Shown here piece after piece: positions 54,199 to 62,979 of a stretch of DNA of 64,000 nucleotides. The position numbers and the translations under genes were made by a program. The notes beneath the pieces are model-generated. The model searched no databases, had not been told where the DNA came from, and worked only from the letters and a program-made list of their open reading frames with translations. The stretch is from positions 1 through 64,000 of the forward strand of contig JAUIIJ010000006.1 of NCBI GenBank assembly GCA_030431825.1, read 5' to 3'. Source of the stretch: Alphaproteobacteria bacterium. GTDB taxonomy: Bacteria > Pseudomonadota > Alphaproteobacteria > Rhodobacterales > Rhodobacteraceae. How positions within the stretch are numbered: position 1 is the first letter of the stretch; each line of letters starts with the position of its first letter.

Positions 54199-54546
54199 GT
54201 CGACATACCCGCCGGCATGCGCGTTGAATATACATTGATTTATAATCTTTTTGCGTTTGAAAGACTATCAAGATGTTATTGAAAGTCTATTATGTTAAAA
54301 TTGATATGCAATCTTTGGTTTTTTGCATACTGTTCGTTGCAAATCGCCGCAAGTCAAATGATCGGGGAACTGCTTAATGCCATGCAAAGACCGGATATTG
54401 ATCGATGATTGACGGATCATCGTCGAGCCAGATCAAGTGCTGTCGGCAGCGAGTTGGATGCGATCATATACACTCAGGCAACTGCAGGATCACTCAGTTA
54501 CTCATGGCGCCGTTCCGGTAGCCCAGGCATGACAGGAGGTAAATCC
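54199..54546. promoter_or_regulatory. AT-rich divergent control region with repeats
   Basis: This is the most AT-rich stretch in the window. TATGCAA (54305-54311) and TTGCATA (54323-54329) form a 7-bp inverted repeat with an 11-bp spacer. GAAAGACTAT (54259-54268) and GAAAGTCTAT (54281-54290) are near-direct repeats 22 bp apart. These are good candidates for the GntR operator and for promoters of both transcripts. I see no gene here; the frame upstream of 54547 is probably leader. Confidence 0.55.
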
Positions 54547-55434
54547 GTGTCCACATCGAAATGCGACGATCAGGTGACTCTGGACCATTGGTATGCGATT
54601 GCACCGATCGCGGAAATCGAGGGCGCGGGCATACAGCAGACAACCCTGCTCGAGCAGCCGATTGCCTATGCACGAAACTCTGCGCGTGACGTGGTGGTCT
54701 GGACCCACGAAGGTGTTCCCGGCGATGTTCCGGATCGGAACTGCCTGCCCGTACGCGAGCGATACGGTTATGTCTGGACGACGCTGGGTGCGCCGGAACA
54801 TGACGTATTCCCGATCCCGGAATATGCCGAAGCGGACCGGCGCAATATCCATGCCGCCACCTTTGGCGTGAATGTTTCGGCGCCGCGCGTGATCGAGAAT
54901 TTCCTCGATATGGGGCACTTTCCTTTCGTCCATACCGACATTCTTGGCGCGGAGCCACATACCGAGGTAAAGGAGTACTTCGTCGAAGTATCGGAAGACC
55001 CAGATGAAATCGTCGCCTCCAACTGCAAGTTCTGGCAGCCGATGGCGGCCGCGGCGTCCACCGGTGGGGCCGATGTGGATTACATCTACCGTGTTCCCCA
55101 TCCCTACTGCTCGGTCCTCTACAAATCCAGCCCGCTGGACGAGAGCCGCAAGGACGTGATCGCGATATTCGTTCAACCGCTCAGCCAGGAGCAGGTCAGG
55201 GCGCATATGCTTCTCTCGCTGCTGGATGACACGAACAACGACACTGACATCCGGTTGTTTCAGCAGACAATTTTCGGCCAGGACAAGCCAATCCTGGAAA
55301 ATCAGTATCCCAAGCGCTTGCCGCTGGATCCCAGGGCGGAAACACCCATCCGCGCGGACAAGAGTGCAATCGCCTACCGCAGGTGGCTGTCCGAGAAAGG
55401 TATCACCTATGGCGTGATCCCCTCGGCTGCGTGA
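54547..55434 (+). CDS. Rieske-less N-demethylase catalytic subunit (NdmC-like)
   Basis: A 295-aa protein with the catalytic fold of vanillate-demethylase-type Rieske oxygenases but no Rieske cluster. I start it at GTG 54547, because AGGAGG lies 7 nt upstream. After AYARNSARDVVVWTHEG (about 40-56) the chain jumps to RNCLPVRERYGYVWTTLG (64-81); the CxH and CxxH segments normally lying between are absent. The mononuclear-iron site remains: Asp121, His124 and His129 in ENFLDMGHFPFVH, with a likely third ligand in FGQDKPILENQ. This is the organisation of NdmC, the 7-methylxanthine demethylase subunit that takes electrons from an external Rieske domain. The substrate here is unknown, likely N-methylated. 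Confidence 0.8.
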   Translation: MSTSKCDDQVTLDHWYAIAPIAEIEGAGIQQTTLLEQPIAYARNSARDVVVWTHEGVPGDVPDRNCLPVRERYGYVWTTLGAPEHDVFPIPEYAEADRRNIHAATFGVNVSAPRVIENFLDMGHFPFVHTDILGAEPHTEVKEYFVEVSEDPDEIVASNCKFWQPMAAAASTGGADVDYIYRVPHPYCSVLYKSSPLDESRKDVIAIFVQPLSQEQVRAHMLLSLLDDTNNDTDIRLFQQTIFGQDKPILENQYPKRLPLDPRAETPIRADKSAIAYRRWLSEKGITYGVIPSAA

Positions 55435-55459
55435 CCCCGAACCAACAGGAAAATCTGGA

Positions 55460-57184
55460 ATGATGTCCGATCTGCAAAGCAACTGGTACCCGATCGCCTC
55501 GAGCTCGGATTTGCCAAGACGCCATGTCTATCAGACACAGCTTCTCGGGCGCGAATTCGCGGTCTGGCGTGCCGATGACGGATATGTCAACGTCTGGGAG
55601 AACCGCTGCCTGCACCGCGGGGTGCGTCTTTCGATCGGTATCAACAACGGCACCGACCTGAAGTGTCAATATCATGGCTGGCGCTACGCCAACCGTACGG
55701 CAGGGTGCACCTACATTCCGGCACATCCTGCGGATGCCCCTGCCCGAACGATTTGCAACAACACCTACCCCGCGCAAGAGGCACATGGCCTGGTATGGGC
55801 CGGCGAAACCGCCGTCGGCGCCGTTCCGGAATTGCCGGGCTTTGAAGACGCGACGGTGCTCCGCGCAATTCCCCTGAATGCGCCGATGGATCTGGCCGCA
55901 CGGATGCTGCTTGGCTATTCCTGGGAAGATGGGTGCAAGGGCCAGGCCAACGCTGACGGGTCGGTTACCGTGACGGCGGCTGACGGGACCGCAGTGCGGG
56001 TGTTCCTGCAGCCAATGGACAGCAACCACTCGGTCATGCGCGGTCTGATCAACAGGCCCGCAAGCGGGAAAGAGCGCGCGGCGCTTCTCAGACGTCACAG
56101 CTGGCTCATGCAGGAGTTGCGGGATCGCATCGAATCCCGGGCGGCTGCGCAGGACGCTCCGGCCCCCTATCAGCCGGTGATCGCAAAGGTCTCGGACGAT
56201 CTGGTCGATATTCCCGCACTTGGCGCTGCCGCACTGAGGGCCGAGTTGCGCGTGCAGGTCGCCAGGCGGGAACTGACGGCCGAAGGCATCGTCAGCCTGC
56301 GCCTGGAGCCGGTGACGGGCAAGCTGCCAACCTTCCAGCCGGGCGCGCATATCGACGTGCACCTGCCCAATGGTCAGGTGCGCCAGTATTCCATTACCAA
56401 CGGTCCGGGCGAAACGGGTCACTACACCATCGGCGTCAAGCGTGAGCCGGACGGCAGGGGCGGCTCAATTGCCATCCACGACACGGTGCAGGAGGGCGAT
56501 GTGCTGGCAATTTCCGCACCGCGCAACAACTTCCCGCTGCGCCGCGACTCCACTCACACGATCTTCGTCGCAGGGGGGATTGGCGTTACCCCGCTGATCT
56601 CGATGGCAAGGGCGATGAATGCGCAGGGTCTGAGCTTTGAATTTCACTATTTCGTCCAGTCTGACGATCACGTGGCCTTCAGGCAGCATCTCGGCGAATT
56701 CGAGCGCGCCCTTGTCATCCACAAGGGGCTGAGCCCGGACGCGACGGGCGCCACGCTCAAGGAAGTTCTCGCAGAGCCGGGTTTCGCCCGCCATGTCTAT
56801 ATCTGCGGGCCGGGCCGGATGCTCGAGGCTGCGCGCGACATAGCCGCCGCGCAGGGCTGGACGGATGAAACAGTGCATTTCGAATACTTTGCCAACACCG
56901 TCGAGGTGGATGACAGCACCGCATTCGAGATCGATCTGGCGCGCTCGGCGCTGACGCTGCAAGTGCCCGCGGGCAAGACGATCCTCGAGGTTCTGCGTGA
57001 TAATGGCATCGACATACCCAGTTCCTGCGAACAGGGCGCCTGCGGCACCTGCCGCTGCGGTGTGATCAAGGGCGACGTGATCCATCAGGACGTTTGCCTG
57101 ACCAACGCCGAGAAAGCCGAGGGCAAATCCATCATAACCTGTGTGTCGCGCGCGGCGTCCGAGCGTCTGATACTGGACATCTGA
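55460..57184 (+). CDS. Rieske domain fused to FAD/2Fe-2S reductase (NdmD-like)
   Basis: A 574-aa fusion. Residues 1-125 form a complete Rieske domain with Cys50, His52, Cys69 and His72 (CLHRG, CQYHGW). Residues about 130-230 look like a worn-down piece of an oxygenase alpha subunit (VFLQPMDSNHSVMRGLINRP) without the iron-binding Asp/His motif. Then comes a phthalate-dioxygenase-type reductase: FAD motif RQYSITN (308-314), NADH region GGIGVTPLI (372-380), and a plant-type [2Fe-2S] centre with Cys523, Cys528, Cys531 and Cys561. It can thus pass electrons from NADH through two Fe-S centres to the Rieske-less partner encoded 25 bp upstream. NdmD of caffeine degraders has the same layout. Confidence 0.85.
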   Translation: MMSDLQSNWYPIASSSDLPRRHVYQTQLLGREFAVWRADDGYVNVWENRCLHRGVRLSIGINNGTDLKCQYHGWRYANRTAGCTYIPAHPADAPARTICNNTYPAQEAHGLVWAGETAVGAVPELPGFEDATVLRAIPLNAPMDLAARMLLGYSWEDGCKGQANADGSVTVTAADGTAVRVFLQPMDSNHSVMRGLINRPASGKERAALLRRHSWLMQELRDRIESRAAAQDAPAPYQPVIAKVSDDLVDIPALGAAALRAELRVQVARRELTAEGIVSLRLEPVTGKLPTFQPGAHIDVHLPNGQVRQYSITNGPGETGHYTIGVKREPDGRGGSIAIHDTVQEGDVLAISAPRNNFPLRRDSTHTIFVAGGIGVTPLISMARAMNAQGLSFEFHYFVQSDDHVAFRQHLGEFERALVIHKGLSPDATGATLKEVLAEPGFARHVYICGPGRMLEAARDIAAAQGWTDETVHFEYFANTVEVDDSTAFEIDLARSALTLQVPAGKTILEVLRDNGIDIPSSCEQGACGTCRCGVIKGDVIHQDVCLTNAEKAEGKSIITCVSRAASERLILDI

Positions 57185-57193
57185 GGGACCAGC

Positions 57194-57871
57194 ATGCTGA
57201 AACTCTACGATTACGAACTCTCCGGCAATTGCTACAAGGTCCGGCTTCTGCTCAGTTTTCTGGCAATCCCATACGAACAGGAGATGATCGACTTCTATCC
57301 GGGCAAACAACACAAATCCCCCGAGTTCCGTCAGATCAACCCGCTCGGCCAGCTGCCGGTAATCGACGACAACGGGTTGGTGTTGCGCGATGCCCAGGCA
57401 CTCCTGGTCTACCTGGCCTCGAAATATGACGAATCCGGCAAATGGTATCCGCGGGACAACCCGGATCTGCTGGGTCAGATCTCGCAATGGCTGGCCTTTG
57501 CGGACGCGATCACGGGCACCGCCTCGGCGGCCCGCCTTCATGACGCACTTTTCTACGCGCATATCGACGTGGTGAAAGCGCGGGCCGCGGCCCACGAGCT
57601 GTTCCGCACGCTTGATGAACATCTGTTCTTCGCGGAAGAAGGGGGGCAGGACTGGATCTGCCCGGGCGATCATCCGACGATTGCCGACATCGCCTGTTTC
57701 CCTTACATCATCCTGTCCGAAGAGGGCGGCATAGCGCGCATAGATTATCCGGCGATCCGCCGCTGGTGCGACCGCTTCAAGCGCATCCCGGGCTTTGTCG
57801 TGATGTCGGGGGTTTTCCCCGCAGGACCAGCCGCCGACGACCGCGCAAAAGTCGCTGTGCCGGGTCAATAA
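57194..57871 (+). CDS. Glutathione S-transferase family protein (NdmE-like)
   Basis: A 225-aa GST with an N-terminal thioredoxin-like domain (LYDYELSGNCYKVRLLL then NPLGQLPVIDD) and a helical C-terminal domain (DHPTIADIACFPYI). It starts 9 nt after the reductase stop, so it is the third gene of the split Rieske operon. In the caffeine system, NdmE is a GST homologue that acts structurally, holding NdmC and NdmD together. A scaffold role here is likely; ordinary glutathione conjugation is the alternative. Confidence 0.85.
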   Translation: MLKLYDYELSGNCYKVRLLLSFLAIPYEQEMIDFYPGKQHKSPEFRQINPLGQLPVIDDNGLVLRDAQALLVYLASKYDESGKWYPRDNPDLLGQISQWLAFADAITGTASAARLHDALFYAHIDVVKARAAAHELFRTLDEHLFFAEEGGQDWICPGDHPTIADIACFPYIILSEEGGIARIDYPAIRRWCDRFKRIPGFVVMSGVFPAGPAADDRAKVAVPGQ

Positions 57872-58115
57872 TCATAACACCCGGACCTTGGGGCTTTCCC
57901 GTACTCCGGCAATCTCGCCCGCAGATGTGGCTGGGCGGCAGTGAGCCTTGTGCCGGTGCTCCCATCCCAGGGCAGACGGCGGAGAGCGGCCGGCGAACCA
58001 CCAGCCGCGGGTCATCGAAAAAAACAGACCACCGTCGGTTTCGGCAATCCGTCTGATCGCAGCTTTTCGCAACCTCGGGTCACGCCCAGGGCCGCGTTTT
58101 TCTGCGCTGAAGCAT

Positions 58116-58137
58116 CTGATCGCAAAGCTGCGATCAG
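58116..58137. terminator. Hairpin between convergent GST and tctA genes
   Basis: CTGATCGC (58116-58123), loop AAAGCT, and GCGATCAG (58130-58137) form a perfect 8-bp stem; on the plus strand CTCAC and five T follow, so it can end the split Rieske transcript. It overlaps the tctA stop codon. A further arm CTGATCGCAGCTTT at 58053-58066 is the exact reverse complement of 58124-58137, allowing an alternative fold. The 262-bp gap has no other gene. Confidence 0.6.
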
Positions 58138-59624
58138 CTCACTTTTTGTGATTTGAACCGCAGAAAATAGATGAAGAGCAGCGTCATGACATAGAGTCCG
58201 ATACTGATCGGGCTCGAGAAAAAGGTCATAATGTCACCGTTCGACGTGATCAGTGAGCGGCGCATGTAAAGCTCAAGATATGGTCCGAGGATAATCCCCA
58301 TCAGCAGCGGCACCAGGGGATATGACATCAGTCGCAACGCCCACGCGAATATCCCGATCGCAAGCGCCATCCACATCTGGAACACCGAGTAGGTGGAAGC
58401 ATAGGTCCCGACCATCGCTATCATCGCGATGAAAGCATAAAGCACGCCCCGGTTCATGCGCGCGAGCCAGATGTAGTAGGGCCCAAAGACAAGCACCGAA
58501 AGGAACACGAAGACCGCGGCCACCATCAGCGCCGCGAACATCGGCGCGATCGTCGCCATTTCGCTGGTCAGGAGCCCCGGCCCCGGAACCAGACCGTGGA
58601 TCAGCAGCACCCCGAAGATGATCGCGGTCACGGAATCACCCGGAATCCCCAGGGTCAGCAGGGGTACGACGGCTCCGCCACACATGGCATTGTTGGCCGA
58701 TTCCGCCGCCGCCAGCCCTTCGTGAGATCCGTTGCCATATTCTTCAGGCTTCTTGCTGACGCGCTTGGCCTCGGCATAGGCGACGAAAGACGCCATCGAC
58801 GCGCCGCCGCCTGGCAGCATACCGATCATCACTCCGATGACCGAACTCTTCAGGTATGTCAGAAAGCCGATCTCCCGCACCTCTTTCCAATTTGGCCAGA
58901 AATCCTTGTGCCTGACCCGGAAAGCCGGCGTATCGGCAGCGGTGCGGGCCTTTGCCCCCCCTTGCAGCAGCAATTCGCAGATCGCGAAAAGCCCGATGAC
59001 GGCGGGCAGAAGCTGGACCCCTTCGATCAGGTTCGCACTGCCAAAGTCAAACCGGCCCTGCGCCACCATGTTGTCAAAGCCCACCGTCGAAATCATCAGA
59101 CCCAGCGATACCGTCACGAGGCTTTTCCAGATAGACCCCTTGGCAACGATCACGACAGTGACGACAGCCATGAAGACCAGCGCGAACTTGTCCGGCGTGT
59201 GAAACATCAGCGCGAACTGACTCATCGGGACGGCGACGAACATCAGCACCGCGGCACCCAAAACACCGCCGATGGACGAAGCGAGTGCATCGAGGCTGAG
59301 CGCCTGTGCGCCTTGCCCGCGCTTCATCAGCGCATAGCCTTCCATCGTCGTGATCGCCCCCGATGCGGCGCCGGGGATATTCACGGTAATGCCGGTAACC
59401 GAGCCCGCGTAGATGCCTGACATGAAGATGGCCATGACCATGACCAGCGCATTGGTGAGCTCCATCGCGAACGTGAAAGGCAGGAGCAACGCGATGGCCA
59501 GCGTCGCGGTCAGACCGGGAATGGCGCCAAAGACGAGCCCCATGAGAAATCCGCCCACGAGATAGAGAAAGGTCTCCGGATTGGCGAGGGCGGCAAAGCC
59601 CCCCATCAGTTCGGCGAACATCAC
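58134..59624 (-). CDS. tctA: Tripartite tricarboxylate transporter large permease TctA
   Basis: A 496-aa inner-membrane protein with about twelve helices and the TctA signature FGAIPGLTATLAIALLLPFT; the mid-protein repeat GMLPGGGASMASFVAYAEAK is also typical. It imports a carboxylate using an ion gradient and the binding protein TctC. Its start overlaps the tctB stop by 4 nt. Confidence 0.95.
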   Translation of the reverse strand: MMFAELMGGFAALANPETFLYLVGGFLMGLVFGAIPGLTATLAIALLLPFTFAMELTNALVMVMAIFMSGIYAGSVTGITVNIPGAASGAITTMEGYALMKRGQGAQALSLDALASSIGGVLGAAVLMFVAVPMSQFALMFHTPDKFALVFMAVVTVVIVAKGSIWKSLVTVSLGLMISTVGFDNMVAQGRFDFGSANLIEGVQLLPAVIGLFAICELLLQGGAKARTAADTPAFRVRHKDFWPNWKEVREIGFLTYLKSSVIGVMIGMLPGGGASMASFVAYAEAKRVSKKPEEYGNGSHEGLAAAESANNAMCGGAVVPLLTLGIPGDSVTAIIFGVLLIHGLVPGPGLLTSEMATIAPMFAALMVAAVFVFLSVLVFGPYYIWLARMNRGVLYAFIAMIAMVGTYASTYSVFQMWMALAIGIFAWALRLMSYPLVPLLMGIILGPYLELYMRRSLITSNGDIMTFFSSPISIGLYVMTLLFIYFLRFKSQKVS

Positions 59625-60088
59625 AGATACCCCTCGGGCAGGAAGAGATCAAAGAGCGTCACAAAGAACAGCCAGCCGACCCCGGCGATCCCGACCGAAA
59701 TCAGCGCAGACGTCAGCACCGCCCTTGCCGGGCCCAGCCTTTCCTGTTCAAACAGCCAGGCCACGCCAAACGCGTAGAAAAGCGTGGCGTACCAGTATCC
59801 CAACGGTTCGAAGGCCCAGACAAAACCACAGGTCAACCCGATCAGTGCGATGCTGCGCAGGCTGAAATTTGCATCTTCGTCATCTTCGTGCTCCGCCGTT
59901 CCGCGCAGCTCCTGCACCAGCACGCCGAGCGCCCCGATGCCAAGCGTCAGGACAAGCACCAGAGGCATCAGCGAAGGGCCGGGTTCACCGCGCGCGAAGG
60001 GCAGCGGCAATTCCAGCGCCTGCTGCAGGTAAGCCGCGTCGAGAGCAAGGATCAGGAGCGCGAAAACGGCCTGGGGTTTCATTGTCAA
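59621..60088 (-). CDS. tctB: Tripartite tricarboxylate transporter small permease TctB
   Basis: A 155-aa protein with four hydrophobic helices and the usual hydrophilic loop between the second and third (QELRGTAEHEDDEDANFSLR). It sits between tctC and tctA, 93 bp after tctC. Confidence 0.9.
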   Translation of the reverse strand: MTMKPQAVFALLILALDAAYLQQALELPLPFARGEPGPSLMPLVLVLTLGIGALGVLVQELRGTAEHEDDEDANFSLRSIALIGLTCGFVWAFEPLGYWYATLFYAFGVAWLFEQERLGPARAVLTSALISVGIAGVGWLFFVTLFDLFLPEGYL

Positions 60089-60181
60089 TGGAAGCGCCTT
60101 TCCGCGGGCAGTCTGTCAGAATGCACCCCGTCCGCTGAAAGCGATCGGGGCGCTGCAGATGATCGTATCAAGAATGCCGGA

Positions 60182-61165
60182 CTATTCCAGCACACCCTCG
60201 GATTTCAGGCGGTCCAGAAGTTTCAACGCGCGTGTCTGGGTGCGCTCGACATAGGCTTCGGTCTCGGGGCCGTCCATCCAGAACGCATTCATACCGGTGT
60301 CGGCGGCCTGCTGCTGGAACTCGGGGTTGTCAAACGCCGCCTTGAAGCCTGCGGTCAGGATCTCCTTGACGTCGTCTGGCGTACCCGCCGGCACGGCCAG
60401 CACCCGCATGCCGCCCCAGATGACGTCATAACCCAGTTCGGTAAAGGTCGGTACATCCGGCAGGTTCGGGTCGCGTTCCGCCCCCATCACGGCCAGCACC
60501 CGCACCTGCCCGGCCTCGGCAGCCGAGGACACGGTGGCATAGCTCAGGCTCGCCGCGTCGTTCTCGCCCGAGATCAGCGCCTCGCGCTGCTCGGCTGAGC
60601 CGTTCGGGAATGGCACATGGTTGAGTTCGACACCCAGTTGCTCGGCCATGTCGAGCGCGTGCAGATGCCAGATGCCGCCGATGCCGGAATCGGATACGGT
60701 GACTTCGCCCGGCGCAGCTTTGGCGGCGGCGATGAAGTCATCCAGCGTCTCCCATCCGGTGTCCGCGTTCACGGCCAGCACCGTGGGGTAAAGTGTGACA
60801 TTGGCAAGATAGCTGAGCGAGGCGGTATCATAACCCGGCACGAGGTTCTTGTACGGCACGGTTATCATGCTGTCCCAGGTCAGGGAGCCGATGGTATAGC
60901 CATCCGGTCGCGACTTCATCAGGCGCAGGGTGCCGACACCGGACTGCGCACCTGTGACATTCTGGGTACGGATGCCCACGCCGAGCGGTTCCTCGGCATA
61001 TTTCAGGAACGTCCGCATCACGGTATCGGTTCCACCACCCGCGCTCCACGGCATGATATGCGTTATATCTTTCTGGGGAAAATCCTGTGCACCCGCCGCC
61101 AGTGTTCCGGTGACGAGAATCGCCAGACCGGTCAGGGTTGAGCGCAGACCTTTCGTGAAAGCCAT
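60182..61165 (-). CDS. tctC: Tripartite tricarboxylate transporter binding protein TctC
   Basis: A 327-aa periplasmic binding protein starting MAFTKGLRSTLTGL (AGAGAGGACCAAAC upstream) with a signal peptide ending GTLAAGAQDF. The Bug/TctC motifs HIMPWSAGGGTDTVMR and GTPDDVKEILTAGFKAAF are present. An in-frame extension to 61282 would run through the operator dyad, so it is rejected. The cargo is a small carboxylate; neighbouring amino-acid enzymes suggest an amino or keto acid. Confidence 0.93.
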   Translation of the reverse strand: MAFTKGLRSTLTGLAILVTGTLAAGAQDFPQKDITHIMPWSAGGGTDTVMRTFLKYAEEPLGVGIRTQNVTGAQSGVGTLRLMKSRPDGYTIGSLTWDSMITVPYKNLVPGYDTASLSYLANVTLYPTVLAVNADTGWETLDDFIAAAKAAPGEVTVSDSGIGGIWHLHALDMAEQLGVELNHVPFPNGSAEQREALISGENDAASLSYATVSSAAEAGQVRVLAVMGAERDPNLPDVPTFTELGYDVIWGGMRVLAVPAGTPDDVKEILTAGFKAAFDNPEFQQQAADTGMNAFWMDGPETEAYVERTQTRALKLLDRLKSEGVLE

Positions 61166-61248
61166 GTTTGGTCCTCTCTGTAATGTTGGTGCGGCCCCCT
61201 GTCTCCAAAGGTCCGCGTCTTGGTGCATCTGCCCAGGGAGCGCATGAA

Positions 61249-61270
61249 CTGTATACAATACAATATACAG
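61249..61270. promoter_or_regulatory. Probable operator between tctC and the VOC gene
   Basis: CTGTATA (61249-61255), an 8-bp spacer, and TATACAG (61264-61270) form a perfect inverted repeat in the divergent promoter region. The TGTATAC core resembles GntR/FCD-type operators. No regulator gene is adjacent, so it may lie beyond the right edge. Confidence 0.65.
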
Positions 61271-61339
61271 AGAAGAGTGCATTGCAACGGTTTTTCTTTA
61301 CGCCCATTATCCCGCACGCAGAAGACTACGGAATCGCTC

Positions 61340-62212
61340 ATGAAATCAGCCAATACACCCGCACCCGATGACATCTGTCTCGACCATTCCGGGCATTTCG
61401 TTGCCGACGCTGATGCAGCGCGCGTGGCATTGCAGTCGCTTGGTTTTACCGTCACGCCATTCTCAGCCCAGACCCAACCCGACCCGGACACCGGCGAACC
61501 GCGGCTGACCGGCACCGGCAATATCTGCGTCATGCTGGCCGAAGGCTATCTGGAATTTCTCATCCACACCGCCGATACGGCCATCGGCAGGGAATTCAAG
61601 GCCGCTCTGGATCGCCGTGCCGGCCTGCATCTTGCGGCTTTCGGGGCGGCGGACGCCGCCGCGCGACATGCCGCGCTGCAAGCCGATCGGCACGACATGC
61701 GCCCGCTGGTCCATTTTTCGCGCGAAGTGGAAACAGAGACCGGTTTCGAAACGGCGGCCTTCACGGTTGCGCGGCTTGCGGCCGGGGTGATGCCAGAGGG
61801 GCGCGTGCAGATCGTGACCCATCACAATGCGCCCGCAATCTGGCAACCCCGATGGACAGATCACACCAACGGCGCTTGTGCGTTGCGGTCGATCCTGATC
61901 TCGGCACCCGATCCGGCGGAACCGGCGGCACGGTTCTCGCGCTTTCTTGATCGGCCTGCCGTGCAATATGGCGCAGGCCTGCGGATACCGCTCGACCGGG
62001 GTGCGCTCGAAATCCTGCCCGAGAAGGATGCCACCGAGCTTGTCGGCGACCCGGTCGATGCCGGCAGTTCCTGTTTCGTCGGGTTGCGGATCGCGCTTGC
62101 GGATCCATCGCGTCTGGCGGACCGCCCAGGGGCGCGACGGATTGACCGATCGCTCGCACTGCCGTTCGATCCCGCGCTCGGATCCGGTGTCTGGCTGTTC
62201 GATCCCGTCTGA
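61340..62212 (+). CDS. VOC-family protein (glyoxalase-like)
   Basis: A 290-aa protein starting MKSANTPAPDD, with two glyoxalase-like modules: DHSGHFVADADAARVALQSL at the start and a second half with IVTHHNAPAIWQPRW. It resembles glyoxalase_3-type proteins without assigned substrate. It is divergent from tctC, sharing the operator dyad, and convergent with the racemase gene (2 bp gap). It likely belongs to the same catabolic unit. Confidence 0.78.
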   Translation: MKSANTPAPDDICLDHSGHFVADADAARVALQSLGFTVTPFSAQTQPDPDTGEPRLTGTGNICVMLAEGYLEFLIHTADTAIGREFKAALDRRAGLHLAAFGAADAAARHAALQADRHDMRPLVHFSREVETETGFETAAFTVARLAAGVMPEGRVQIVTHHNAPAIWQPRWTDHTNGACALRSILISAPDPAEPAARFSRFLDRPAVQYGAGLRIPLDRGALEILPEKDATELVGDPVDAGSSCFVGLRIALADPSRLADRPGARRIDRSLALPFDPALGSGVWLFDPV

Positions 62213-62214
62213 CC

Positions 62215-62979
62215 CTATGCGCCTGCCGCAAAGTTGCGCGGCCGCAAACCCGCGTGGAACCAGGTAACCATCGAATAGATGTCATAGACAGGCAGCCCGG
62301 TGGCCGCCTGCACCGCCGCACTGTATGGCGACATGTTGGTGCATTCCAGAACGATGGCACCGACCTCCGGGTTCTCGCGCACAAGACGCTGTGACGCGGC
62401 GACCACATCGGCGCAGGCCAGCGAAAGGTCGAGATCCTGCTTTTCGGCCTTAATGATGGTGCGAAAGAACTCCGTCCCGCCCTCGGTGCCGGCAACCGGC
62501 GTGTCGAGCGGTACGTTGATCCCCTTCAGATGTGCTTCGGTCAGCGCGGCCGCATTGATCGTCACGATCCCCGGTCGCTTGCCCGGCGGCAGGGTCGCCT
62601 GCACCCATGGCACCTGCATCATCGACGAGGTCGCCACCGGCACGCTCACCGCGGATGCCAGCTGGGTCTGGTAGATCGACAGGAAGCCGCAATTCGTCGT
62701 GATCGCCTCTGCGCCAAGATCAATGAGGTCCGACGCTGCCGCGATGAAATCGTCAAGCAACCCCCGCGCCCCGTCACAGACCACCCGGTCAGGGCTTGCG
62801 CCGCGCACGATCCGGTAAACCACCGGGAACGGCCAGGTCCCGGCATGGCCCATCTCGCCATAGACGCGGGCAAACCGGGCCTCCAGCATCAGGATGCCAA
62901 GAGGCGCACCATAAAGCGCCTTGCCGCCGCGCACCACGTTGGCGCCCGGATCACCGAAAGGATGGACGGGATCGGTCAT
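62215..62979 (-). CDS. Aspartate/glutamate racemase superfamily protein
   Basis: A 254-aa cofactor-independent racemase-like protein. The two catalytic cysteines are in ITTNCGFLS and VLECTNMSPY. Members include Asp/Glu and hydantoin racemases and maleate isomerase, so the exact reaction is open. Its ATG overlaps the stop of the preceding dehydrogenase gene (ATGA at 62976-62979), so the two are co-translated. Confidence 0.85.
   Translation of the reverse strand: MTDPVHPFGDPGANVVRGGKALYGAPLGILMLEARFARVYGEMGHAGTWPFPVVYRIVRGASPDRVVCDGARGLLDDFIAAASDLIDLGAEAITTNCGFLSIYQTQLASAVSVPVATSSMMQVPWVQATLPPGKRPGIVTINAAALTEAHLKGINVPLDTPVAGTEGGTEFFRTIIKAEKQDLDLSLACADVVAASQRLVRENPEVGAIVLECTNMSPYSAAVQAATGLPVYDIYSMVTWFHAGLRPRNFAAGA

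Noticed and set aside
57872..58133. Possible small gene downstream of the GST
   Set aside because: Frames overlap on both strands without start signals; only hairpins are supported.
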